The notes under the pieces are model-generated. The model was not told the DNA's origin. It ran no database searches and was given only the letters and a program-made list of their open reading frames with translations. Below, in pieces: positions 45,467 to 53,274 of a DNA stretch of 64,000 nt. Position 1 is the stretch's first letter. Each line of letters begins with the position of its first letter. The position numbers and the translations under genes were made by a program. The DNA comes from Cupriavidus necator A5-1. Its GTDB lineage: Bacteria; Pseudomonadota; Gammaproteobacteria; Burkholderiales; Burkholderiaceae. The stretch lies in the NCBI RefSeq assembly GCF_000744095.1, contig NZ_JQLI01000008.1:62001-126000 (forward strand), read 5' to 3'.

Positions 45467-46774
45467 ATGACAAAGGCATCCGGCAGTCTGCAGGAACTGA
45501 GAAGGCGGATATATCGCAAGGCGAAGTCTGACAAGACTCATCGCTTCTGGGGGCTCTTCGTACATATTGCGAAGAGTGAAACCCTCGACGAGGCCTACCG
45601 TATCGCCAAGAGGAACGGCGGTGCGCCGGGAATCGATGATCTGAGTTTTGAAGACATCGAGGCATCGGGACGTACTGTATTCCTTGCGGAGATTCAGGCA
45701 GACCTCAAAACAGGCAGGTATGAACCCAAGCCGAACCGCAGGGTAGAGATCCCGAAGAGCAATGGCAAGGTCCGCGTTCTCCAGGTTCCTTGCATCCGCG
45801 ACCGCGTGGTGCAGGGGGCGCTGAAACTGATCCTCGAAGCGGTATTCGAGGCGGACTTCTGCCCGAACTCCTACGGGTTCCGACCGAAGCGGTCCCCACA
45901 CCGCGCGCTGGCGGAAGTCAGACGCAGTGTGCTGCGGCGCATGTCGACGGTGGTTGATGTGGATTTGTCGCGCTACTTTGACACAATTCAACATTCAACC
46001 CTGTTGGGCAAGATCGCGAAGCGCATTCAGGATCCTCAGGTCATGCACTTGGTCAAGCAGGTTATCAAAGCAGCGGGCAAAGTTGGGGTACCGCAAGGTG
46101 GCCCATTTAGCCCACTCGCTGCGAACATCTACTTGAATGAGATTGACTGGATGTTCGATGAGATTCGACGCAAGACGGCACAGGGCCCTTACGAGGCAGT
46201 GAACTATCACCGGTTTGCTGACGACATTGTCATCACCGTCAGTGGCCACCACACCAAACGCGGCTGGGCTGAACGTGCCCTGCAGCGTTTGCGGGAACAA
46301 CTCGTGCCGCTAGGCGTCGAGTTGAACACGGAGAAAACCATTGTGGTGGATACATTGAAGGAGGACGCCTTTGGGTTTCTGGGATTCGACCTGCGTCGCG
46401 TGCGCAAACGAGCGGGGAACGGGTACTTCGTCCTGATGACCCCCAAGAAGAAGGCTCGCCAAGCCATCAAGGCGAGGATCCGCGACATCATCCGGCATGG
46501 AGGCTCGACCCCGGCCGTGAAGCTGGTCGCGAAACTCAACGCTGCGGTGGCGGGATGGGTCAACTACTTCCGGGTCGGCAACGCCAGTCGCGCCTTCAGC
46601 GAGGTGCGCGACTATCTGGAAATGAAGGTTCGAACCCTGCTAACGCGGCGCAAGCGACGCCAGAAGACGAGCATCGGGTGGCGACGATGGAGTAACGAGT
46701 ACCTCTACGGAGTCCTGGGACTGTTCTGGGACTGGAAGACGCGCCCGCTGTCGGGCGCGGAGGGGTTCGCGTGA
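45467..46774 (+). CDS. ltrA: Group II intron reverse transcriptase/maturase, copy 1
   Basis: 435-residue LtrA-type protein. The RT palm blocks are VVDVDLSRYFDTIQH (about 162-176), GVPQGGPFSPLAANIYLNEID (207-227) and the catalytic RFADDIVI with F-A-D-D at 250-253. A maturase (X) domain follows (VAKLNAAVAGWVNYFRVGNASRAFSEVRDYLEMKVRTLL). The protein stops soon after, so there is no HNH endonuclease domain; mobility would rely on primers from replication forks. A GAGGCAGGG Shine-Dalgarno precedes ATG 45467. Identical to the copy at 47442. Confidence 0.95.
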   Translation: MTKASGSLQELRRRIYRKAKSDKTHRFWGLFVHIAKSETLDEAYRIAKRNGGAPGIDDLSFEDIEASGRTVFLAEIQADLKTGRYEPKPNRRVEIPKSNGKVRVLQVPCIRDRVVQGALKLILEAVFEADFCPNSYGFRPKRSPHRALAEVRRSVLRRMSTVVDVDLSRYFDTIQHSTLLGKIAKRIQDPQVMHLVKQVIKAAGKVGVPQGGPFSPLAANIYLNEIDWMFDEIRRKTAQGPYEAVNYHRFADDIVITVSGHHTKRGWAERALQRLREQLVPLGVELNTEKTIVVDTLKEDAFGFLGFDLRRVRKRAGNGYFVLMTPKKKARQAIKARIRDIIRHGGSTPAVKLVAKLNAAVAGWVNYFRVGNASRAFSEVRDYLEMKVRTLLTRRKRRQKTSIGWRRWSNEYLYGVLGLFWDWKTRPLSGAEGFA

Positions 46775-46828
46775 AAGTGGTCGCCACACCGATAGGACTC
46801 ATAACCCTTGCGATGAATCTCACTGGGT

Positions 46829-46861
46829 GAGCTGCTTGAGGGAAAACCTCACGAGCAGTTC
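46829..46861 (+). ncRNA. Group II intron domain V, copy 1
   Basis: Hairpin starting GAGCTGCTTGAG and ending CTCACGAGCAGTTC around a GAAA-type loop, with the AGC triad near the base. It lies 62 bases from the 3' splice site. Confidence 0.88.
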
Positions 46862-47441
46862 TTATGGGGAGGGGCTGGAAACGGGCCGGACAAGCCGAGC
46901 ACCGCGCCAGTCCTTTACCCGACGTGTGTCCAGATAAGGACACGTTATCCAGTCGGTGTAAGTCCGACCGAGGCAAAAGACTCAAGCCTCGTAGCTTGGG
47001 AGGCGTCATGGCGCGAAAGCAAGATGACGGAGCCCTCCGACAGTATGCTCAGAAAGGAGTGTATGCAACGCACCAGGTTGCAACGTGCAGTGAACGCAGA
47101 TGTAGCCTCGTCACACGAAAACCCGGTGGCTGAGACGGTCGATAACGCGCGAAAGCAGCAAGAGTTGTCCGAAACGAGTCCGATGCGGCAACTCTCACCG
47201 GCGGGGTATCAGCGGCGACATGGTGTGAAGGATAACGTGGAAACTGGAGAAGCCCTCGGCACCCGGCGGAGAAATCCCGTCGAGGAGATGTCCGCTATAA
47301 CCGCGAGTGGGAAATGCGGGCATAGGTGCCAGGGTGACGGATCGGGTCGTAGTACTGTCGATGGGCGTGCAGCAAAACGCGCCCGGAGGGAAGGGCCCGG
47401 ACCGGTGAGTACTCCGCCCAACAAGGTGAGGCAGGGATGAA

Positions 47442-48749
47442 ATGACAAAGGCATCCGGCAGTCTGCAGGAACTGAGAAGGCGGATATATCGCAAGGCGAA
47501 GTCTGACAAGACTCATCGCTTCTGGGGGCTCTTCGTACATATTGCGAAGAGTGAAACCCTCGACGAGGCCTACCGTATCGCCAAGAGGAACGGCGGTGCG
47601 CCGGGAATCGATGATCTGAGTTTTGAAGACATCGAGGCATCGGGACGTACTGTATTCCTTGCGGAGATTCAGGCAGACCTCAAAACAGGCAGGTATGAAC
47701 CCAAGCCGAACCGCAGGGTAGAGATCCCGAAGAGCAATGGCAAGGTCCGCGTTCTCCAGGTTCCTTGCATCCGCGACCGCGTGGTGCAGGGGGCGCTGAA
47801 ACTGATCCTCGAAGCGGTATTCGAGGCGGACTTCTGCCCGAACTCCTACGGGTTCCGACCGAAGCGGTCCCCACACCGCGCGCTGGCGGAAGTCAGACGC
47901 AGTGTGCTGCGGCGCATGTCGACGGTGGTTGATGTGGATTTGTCGCGCTACTTTGACACAATTCAACATTCAACCCTGTTGGGCAAGATCGCGAAGCGCA
48001 TTCAGGATCCTCAGGTCATGCACTTGGTCAAGCAGGTTATCAAAGCAGCGGGCAAAGTTGGGGTACCGCAAGGTGGCCCATTTAGCCCACTCGCTGCGAA
48101 CATCTACTTGAATGAGATTGACTGGATGTTCGATGAGATTCGACGCAAGACGGCACAGGGCCCTTACGAGGCAGTGAACTATCACCGGTTTGCTGACGAC
48201 ATTGTCATCACCGTCAGTGGCCACCACACCAAACGCGGCTGGGCTGAACGTGCCCTGCAGCGTTTGCGGGAACAACTCGTGCCGCTAGGCGTCGAGTTGA
48301 ACACGGAGAAAACCATTGTGGTGGATACATTGAAGGAGGACGCCTTTGGGTTTCTGGGATTCGACCTGCGTCGCGTGCGCAAACGAGCGGGGAACGGGTA
48401 CTTCGTCCTGATGACCCCCAAGAAGAAGGCTCGCCAAGCCATCAAGGCGAGGATCCGCGACATCATCCGGCATGGAGGCTCGACCCCGGCCGTGAAGCTG
48501 GTCGCGAAACTCAACGCTGCGGTGGCGGGATGGGTCAACTACTTCCGGGTCGGCAACGCCAGTCGCGCCTTCAGCGAGGTGCGCGACTATCTGGAAATGA
48601 AGGTTCGAACCCTGCTAACGCGGCGCAAGCGACGCCAGAAGACGAGCATCGGGTGGCGACGATGGAGTAACGAGTACCTCTACGGAGTCCTGGGACTGTT
48701 CTGGGACTGGAAGACGCGCCCGCTGTCGGGCGCGGAGGGGTTCGCGTGA
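47442..48749 (+). CDS. ltrA: Group II intron reverse transcriptase/maturase, copy 2
   Basis: Same 435-residue RT-maturase as the copy at 45467, with F-A-D-D catalytic site and no endonuclease domain. No residue differs between the two, so the duplication is very recent or kept identical by gene conversion. Either copy could help splice both introns. Confidence 0.95.
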   Translation: MTKASGSLQELRRRIYRKAKSDKTHRFWGLFVHIAKSETLDEAYRIAKRNGGAPGIDDLSFEDIEASGRTVFLAEIQADLKTGRYEPKPNRRVEIPKSNGKVRVLQVPCIRDRVVQGALKLILEAVFEADFCPNSYGFRPKRSPHRALAEVRRSVLRRMSTVVDVDLSRYFDTIQHSTLLGKIAKRIQDPQVMHLVKQVIKAAGKVGVPQGGPFSPLAANIYLNEIDWMFDEIRRKTAQGPYEAVNYHRFADDIVITVSGHHTKRGWAERALQRLREQLVPLGVELNTEKTIVVDTLKEDAFGFLGFDLRRVRKRAGNGYFVLMTPKKKARQAIKARIRDIIRHGGSTPAVKLVAKLNAAVAGWVNYFRVGNASRAFSEVRDYLEMKVRTLLTRRKRRQKTSIGWRRWSNEYLYGVLGLFWDWKTRPLSGAEGFA

Positions 48750-48803
48750 AAGTGGTCGCCACACCGATAGGACTCATAACCCTTGCGATGAATCTCACTG
48801 GGT

Positions 48804-48836
48804 GAGCTGCTTGAGGGAAAACCTCACGAGCAGTTC
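48804..48836 (+). ncRNA. Group II intron domain V, copy 2
   Basis: Same hairpin as at 46829-46861, offset by 1975 bases, 62 bases before the intron end at 48898. Confidence 0.88.
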
Positions 48837-48898
48837 TTATGGGGAGGGGCTGGAAACGGGCCGGACAAGCCGAGCACCGCGCCAGTCCTTTACCCGAC

Positions 48899-49281
48899 AA
48901 ACCAGCTATCGGGAACTGAAGCAGACGATGCTCGGGGCCGAACTGACCTTGCGCAGCCGCCAGCCTGAGGGCGTGCATCAGGAAATCTGGGGGGCACTGA
49001 TTGCGTACAACCTGGTACGTCTGGAGATGGCCAAGGCTGCGCTCGAGGCCCGCGTCGAGCCTACCGACCTGAGCTTTGTGCTGGCCTTGCGCCTGATACA
49101 GGGCGAACTGACCTGGGCAGCCGGCATGGCCCCAGGCAAGCTGCCGGCCCATCTGCAGCGCATGCGGGCCAAACTTCAGTTGGCGATCGTCCAAAAACGA
49201 CGGGGGCGTAAGTGCCCCCGTGTGGTCAAAGCCCTGCCTAAGCGCTACACCGTCCGGTTCCTCAGAAAGGACCTTAACTGA
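48899..49281 (+). CDS. IS4-family transposase, 3' exon
   Basis: Two bases plus 127 codons including the stop. Joined to 44948 it gives RRWEIE-TSYRELKQTML, the Y-(2)-R-(3)-E-(6)-K signature of IS4 transposases. The rest (QEIWGALIAYNLVRLEMAKAALEA, then a basic C-terminus) is the usual IS4 tail. Total spliced length is 438 residues, close to the 442 of E. coli IS4. Without splicing this exon has no good start. Confidence 0.9.
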
Positions 49282-49290
49282 ACGGCATTA

Positions 49291-49302
49291 CCGCATCCGC
49301 GG
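49291..49302. repeat. Target-site duplication, right copy, in the disrupted terminator
   Basis: CCGCATCCGCGG. The following GCATTTTTTT is the distal arm and T-run of the original terminator, whose proximal arm (AAATGCCCGC) is now at 43914-43923, 5.4 kb away. Confidence 0.88.
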
Positions 49303-49336
49303 GCATTTTTTTCGTCCGGCGCAGCGGTGCGGCGCG

Positions 49337-50815
49337 CTACACCACGCGCGAGTAGCGGGCCCGCGGCACGAAGCGGATCGGCTGCGAGCCGTCATTTGCG
49401 GCTTCCGCAGCGGCCTCGGGCGCGCGCGCGGCGTCCTCGCGCAGGTAGCGGTCAAACACCATCGCCACGCGCCGCACCAGCAACCGGCCCAGCGGCGTCA
49501 CGGTGATGCGCCCGGGTTCGCATTGCACCAGCCCGTCGGCAGCCAGGCCGCCGAGTTCGGCAAGCTCAGGCGCAAAGGCCGCACTGAAATCGATGCCGTG
49601 CCGGGCTTCCAGCGCCGGCAGGTCGAGCACGCCGTTGCACATCAGGTCTCCGATGATCTCGCGCCGCAGGTGATCGTCGGCGCTCATCGCCATGCCGCGC
49701 GCCAGCGGCAGGCGCCCTGCATCGAGCGCGCCGTAGTAATCGTCCAGCGTGCGCGCGTTCTGCACATAGCGCCCGGCGATCGCGCCGATCGCCGAGATGC
49801 CGAGCCCGACCTGGTCATAGCCGGCGTGGGTCGAATAGCCCTGGAAGTTGCGCTGCAGGCGGCCTTCGCGCTGGGCAATGGCGAGGTCGTCGTCGGGCAG
49901 CGCAAAGTGGTCCATGCCGATATAGGCATAGCCCGCCGCGGTCAGCCGCTCGATGGTGGAGACCAGGATGTCGAGCTTCTCGCCGGCGGGCGGCAAGGCG
50001 TTCTCGTCGATGCGGCGCTGGGGCTTGAACACATGCGGCAGGTGGGCGTAGCTGTAGACCGAGAGCCGGTCGGGGCGCAGCGTCAGCACCTGTTCGATGG
50101 TGCGGCCAAAGCGCGCCGCGGTCTGGTGCGGCAGGCCGTAGATCAGGTCCAGGCTGACCGAGCGGAAGCCCAGCGCGCGCGCGGCGTCGACCACGGCGCG
50201 AGTCTCTTCGAACGGCTGGATGCGGTGGATGGCCTGCTGCACCTCGGGGTCGAAATCCTGCACGCCCAGGCTGACGCGGTTGAAGCCAAGCTCCGCCAGC
50301 AGCGCCATGCGCGCGTAGTCGACGCGGCGCGGGTCGATCTCGATGGAATGCTCGCCGTCGGCGGGCAGTTCGAAATACCGGTGCAGCAGCGCCATCACGC
50401 GGCGCATCTCGTCGGGATCGAGGAAGGTCGGCGTGCCGCCGCCCCAGTGCGACTGGAGCACCTGGCGGCGCGCGCCGAGCTTGTCCGCCACCAGCGCCAT
50501 CTCGCGGCCGAGGTAGTTGACGTAGCGCGCGCTGCGGCCATGATCGCGGGTGATGATCTTGTTGCAGCCGCAGTAGTAGCAGATGTTCTCGCAGAACGGG
50601 ATATGCAGGTACAGCGACAGCGGTGCCGGCGCACTGGCGCGGCAGGCGTCCAGCGCGTCGTGGTACAGCGACAGGTCGGGGCCGTTGCGGAAGCGGTCCG
50701 CGGTGGGGTACGAGGTGTAGCGCGGGCCGTTGCCATCGATGCGGCTGGCCAGCGCGCGGAAGTCGGACAGCGCGCGACGGTCGAGCGCAGGGGAAGTCAT
50801 GGCAGACGGTTTCAT
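49337..50815 (-). CDS. hemN: Oxygen-independent coproporphyrinogen III dehydrogenase HemN
   Basis: 492-residue radical-SAM enzyme of anaerobic heme synthesis. The cluster motif C-x3-C-x2-C is in HIPFCENICYYCGCNK (Cys75, 79, 82), with the fourth conserved Cys84 typical of true HemN. Other marks are SHWGGGTPTFL, DPRRVDYARMALLAELGFNRVSLGVQDFD and IGLGISAIG-like YDQVGLGISAIG. An FNR-type box at 50876-50889 sits at the right distance for anaerobic activation. Its 3' end faces the IS, and its terminator has been split by that insertion. Confidence 0.95.
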   Translation of the reverse strand: MKPSAMTSPALDRRALSDFRALASRIDGNGPRYTSYPTADRFRNGPDLSLYHDALDACRASAPAPLSLYLHIPFCENICYYCGCNKIITRDHGRSARYVNYLGREMALVADKLGARRQVLQSHWGGGTPTFLDPDEMRRVMALLHRYFELPADGEHSIEIDPRRVDYARMALLAELGFNRVSLGVQDFDPEVQQAIHRIQPFEETRAVVDAARALGFRSVSLDLIYGLPHQTAARFGRTIEQVLTLRPDRLSVYSYAHLPHVFKPQRRIDENALPPAGEKLDILVSTIERLTAAGYAYIGMDHFALPDDDLAIAQREGRLQRNFQGYSTHAGYDQVGLGISAIGAIAGRYVQNARTLDDYYGALDAGRLPLARGMAMSADDHLRREIIGDLMCNGVLDLPALEARHGIDFSAAFAPELAELGGLAADGLVQCEPGRITVTPLGRLLVRRVAMVFDRYLREDAARAPEAAAEAANDGSQPIRFVPRARYSRVV

Positions 50816-50847
50816 GGGGGCGCGGGGGATCGGGTGTGTGACGACCC

Positions 50848-50889
50848 ATCGTAGGACCGCGGCGCGGCCGGCGCGTTGACCGTCGTCAA
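50848..50889 (-). promoter_or_regulatory. FNR-type box and -10 of the hemN promoter
   Basis: TTGAC-CGTC-GTCAA (50876-50889) is a perfect dyad. On the minus strand a TACGAT -10 (50853-50848) lies about 32 bases from its centre, the spacing of class II FNR promoters (box at about -41.5). The leader to the hemN start is about 25 bases. Confidence 0.68.
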
Positions 50890-51021
50890 AGCGCGGCGGA
50901 ACCCATGTGCGGCGAGCCCCTCGCTGGTGGGGGCGTGCGTCACATCTGTGTCATGCGTGCCGGATACGCTGCGCGCGGCCTGCGAATACCGCCCCTCTCA
51001 CCCATCTCCGCTCCCCATTCC

Positions 51022-52155
51022 ATGCCTATTCTCCTGTCGCCCCGCCCGCGGCGCGGTCACGCGCATCGACCCTCCGCAGCCAAACGCCGCCTGCTGCTTG
51101 CCGCCGCGGCCGGGCTTGCGCTGCCTGCCCTGGGCCAGGCCCAGGTGCCCGCGCGCCGCACCGTCGTGGTCGGCCACCTGCTCGACCGCGCTGGCGCGCA
51201 GGCCGACCTGGCACGCGACTACGTGGCCGGGGCCAAGGTGATGTTCGATGCGGTCAATGCCGGCAACGGACCGGTGCGCATCATCCACGTGGTCCGCGAT
51301 GCCGATGCCGACCCGCGCCGCGCACTCGCCCAGGCGGTGGCACTTGCCGACACTGAGCGCGCCGAGCTGCTGTTCGGTCCTGGCGACCGCTTGCTGCCGG
51401 CACTGGCCTCCTCGGCCGAACTCAACCGGCGCGGCGTGCAGATCGTGGCGCCGCTGTCGGGGCTGGCGCTGGCGGCGGAGAACGTCTGGTTCACCCGCGC
51501 CGATTACCAGGCCGAGCTGGACGCGGCGGTGAAGCAGCTGCGCAGCTATGGCCTGACCAGCATCGCGCTGGCGGTGTCGGGGGACTTTGCCGCGGGCGGC
51601 ACGTCGGGCGCACAGTGGCTGGGCCGGCTGGAGGCGCAGACCGGCACGCGCGCGGTGCCGCTGGATGCCAATCCCGACGCCGCCGCGCGGCGCATCGCCG
51701 CTACCCGCCCGGGCGCGGTGATCGTGGCCGGCGACACGCTGGCCTATGCCGGGCTGGGCCGGGCGCTGGCCGCGCAGGGCTGGTATGGCTTCCTGGTCGG
51801 GCTGTCGTCGGTCAGCGCCACCGCCGCGCGCGAGATCCTGGGTAGTGGCTATACCGGCGGCATGGTGCTGACGCAGATTGCGCCCGGCCCGCAGCAGGCC
51901 ACGCTACGCGTAGTGAAGGAGCATGTGGCGCGCATGAAGCAGTATCTGGACGAGCCGCCGTCGGCGGCAACGCTGGCGGGCTATATCGGTGCGGCGTGGC
52001 TGGCGCGTGCGCTGGCCGGGCTGCGCGGCAGCGGCGCTGCCGAGATGCGGCGGGCGCTGCAGGGGCGGGTCGACGTGGGCGACTTTGCGCTGGACTTTAC
52101 TCACGGCCAGCGCGGCTCGCAGTACGTCACGCTGGCGGCGTCAGGCGCGCGGTAG
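51022..52155 (+). CDS. Periplasmic branched-chain-amino-acid-type binding protein
   Basis: 377-residue type I periplasmic binding protein. The signal is KRRLLLAAAAGLALPALGQAQ after a basic start from ATG 51022. The body has the LivJ-like layout: TVVVGHLLDRAG, ARDYVAGAKVMFDAVNAGNG, ADPRRALAQAVALADTERAELLFGPGD and a C-terminal half with YTGGMVLTQIAPGPQQATLRVVKEH. No permease or ATPase genes are adjacent, so it may be a sensor partner of the convergent histidine kinase or an orphan receptor. Its 3' end overlaps the kinase gene by 15 bases. Confidence 0.78.
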   Translation: MPILLSPRPRRGHAHRPSAAKRRLLLAAAAGLALPALGQAQVPARRTVVVGHLLDRAGAQADLARDYVAGAKVMFDAVNAGNGPVRIIHVVRDADADPRRALAQAVALADTERAELLFGPGDRLLPALASSAELNRRGVQIVAPLSGLALAAENVWFTRADYQAELDAAVKQLRSYGLTSIALAVSGDFAAGGTSGAQWLGRLEAQTGTRAVPLDANPDAAARRIAATRPGAVIVAGDTLAYAGLGRALAAQGWYGFLVGLSSVSATAAREILGSGYTGGMVLTQIAPGPQQATLRVVKEHVARMKQYLDEPPSAATLAGYIGAAWLARALAGLRGSGAAEMRRALQGRVDVGDFALDFTHGQRGSQYVTLAASGAR

Positions 52156-53274
52156 CGACAGGCGCGCGCGCAGGCCGCCTTCCGGGCGGTTGGTCAGGGT
52201 GAGCTCGCCGCCATGGCGCGCGGCGATGTCCGCGGCGATCGACAGGCCCATGCCGACCCCGCCGGTGGCGCGGCTGCGCGAGGACTCGATGCGATAGAAC
52301 GGCTCCATCACGCGCTGCAGTTCGTCAGGCGGGATGCCTGGGCCGTCGTCGCAGATATCGATCAGCACGCGTTCGGCGCTGTCGGTCAGCACGATACTGG
52401 CCGCGCCGGCGTAGCGCCGCGCATTCTCCACCAGGTTCACCACCGCGCGCCGCAGGTCGGACGGGCTCGCAAGCAACGGCTGCGCCTGCCCGCCGAGCGC
52501 GACCTCGTGGCCGGTCTCGGCGGCATCGTCGACCACCGCCTGCAGCAGCGCCAGCACGTCCACGCGCTGGCGCGGTCCGCTGGCTTCATCGCGGTCGCGC
52601 AGGTAGTACAGCGTGGCGTCGATCAGGCCGTTCATCTCGGCCAGGTCCTGGCGCAGGCGGTAGCGCACTTCGCCGGCCTGCTTGCCGTCGATCCCCTCGA
52701 TCCCATCCATGCGTTCGATGCGCAGGCTCATGCGCGTCAGCGGCGTGCGCAGGTCGTGCGACACCGCCGCCAGGAAGCGCGACTGCTGCGCCAGCTGGTT
52801 GCGGATGCGCTGCTGCATATGGTTCAGCGCCTGCGCCGCGGCGCGCGCCTCGGCCGGGCCCGTGCTTTCGTCGAGCGGCGGCGCATGGACGTCCTGCGCC
52901 AGCCGGCCGGCGCCGCTGGCCAGTTGCTGCACCGGGCGCGCCAGCAGCCGTGCGCCGCCCCACGAGGCCGCCACGATCGCGGCCACCTGGAGCAGCAGGC
53001 CGATGTGCGGCGGCCACGGCCCGCGCGGCGGCGGCGGTGGCCGGTGCGGCGCGCCGGCGGCGGCGCCTTCGGGCGGCGGACCTGGACGCCATTCGCCCGG
53101 AGGCGGCGGCCGGCCCGGTCCGTCGCGCAACTCGCGCTCCAGCCCCGGCCGCGGGAACAGGCTTTCGATCACGGTCATGCCGAGCAGGTGCACGGCCAGC
53201 ATGATCGAGGCCATCACCAGGAACAGCCGCACGAACATCGAGTCATAGCGCGCCAGGCGCCCGCTCTTGCTCAT
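52141..53274 (-). CDS. Sensor histidine kinase (EnvZ/CpxA-like)
   Basis: 377-residue membrane kinase with two transmembrane segments (about 14-36 and 91-107). The periplasmic loop of about 50 residues is almost all Pro, Gly and Arg (GRPPPPGEWRPGPPPEG). HAMP-like and phosphorylation regions follow: FLAAVSHDLRTPLTRM with His173. The ATPase part has NLVENARRYAG (N box), DICDDGPGIPPDE (G1) and GGVGMGLSIAADIAARHGG (G2). The regulator gene upstream overlaps it by 4 bases (ATGA), so the pair is translated together. Confidence 0.9.
   Translation of the reverse strand: MSKSGRLARYDSMFVRLFLVMASIMLAVHLLGMTVIESLFPRPGLERELRDGPGRPPPPGEWRPGPPPEGAAAGAPHRPPPPPRGPWPPHIGLLLQVAAIVAASWGGARLLARPVQQLASGAGRLAQDVHAPPLDESTGPAEARAAAQALNHMQQRIRNQLAQQSRFLAAVSHDLRTPLTRMSLRIERMDGIEGIDGKQAGEVRYRLRQDLAEMNGLIDATLYYLRDRDEASGPRQRVDVLALLQAVVDDAAETGHEVALGGQAQPLLASPSDLRRAVVNLVENARRYAGAASIVLTDSAERVLIDICDDGPGIPPDELQRVMEPFYRIESSRSRATGGVGMGLSIAADIAARHGGELTLTNRPEGGLRARLSLPRA

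Larger units (their letters stand above)
44949..46923 (+). mobile_element. Group II intron, copy 1 (1975 bases)
   Basis: Begins GTGTG, the group II 5' consensus, and ends in GAC (consensus AY). The ribozyme domains I-III occupy about 44949-45460, the reverse-transcriptase ORF (45467-46774) sits in domain IV, and a domain V hairpin is at 46829-46861. The boundary with copy 2 is exact: its last base 46923 is followed directly by GTGTG of copy 2. The exon junction G^AA restores the transposase frame. Confidence 0.92.
46924..48898 (+). mobile_element. Group II intron, copy 2 (1975 bases), fused directly to copy 1
   Basis: Starts GTGTG at 46924 and ends GAC at 48898, the same length as copy 1. 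All ORFs of copy 1 recur here at an exact offset of 1975 bases with identical translations on both strands. No exon or duplicated target lies between the copies. The 3' exon starts at 48899 with AAACCAGC. Confidence 0.92.
43932..49290 (+). mobile_element. IS4-family element carrying a tandem pair of group II introns
   Basis: The ends are inverted repeats beginning TAATGCCGTTCAGTTAAG, close to what I recall of the E. coli IS4 ends. A 12-bp target duplication flanks the element (IS4 makes 11-13). Total length is 5359 bases; without the two 1975-base introns it would be 1409 bases, normal for IS4. One transposase gene fills the element, split by the introns at 44948/48899. The target was the loop of the terminator shared by the cytochrome c gene and hemN (aaatgcccgc-atcc-gcgggcattt). 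Confidence 0.9.

Noticed and set aside
45220..46300. Minus-strand and alternative-frame ORFs inside the introns
   Set aside because: They overlap the ribozyme or RT gene and lack starts, motifs or family similarity; they recur in copy 2 only because the DNA is duplicated.
44949..48898. Retron or diversity-generating retroelement instead of an intron
   Set aside because: The GTGTG start, AY end, domain V hairpin, maturase domain and exact restoration of the transposase frame identify a group II intron. No variable repeat or accessory gene is present.
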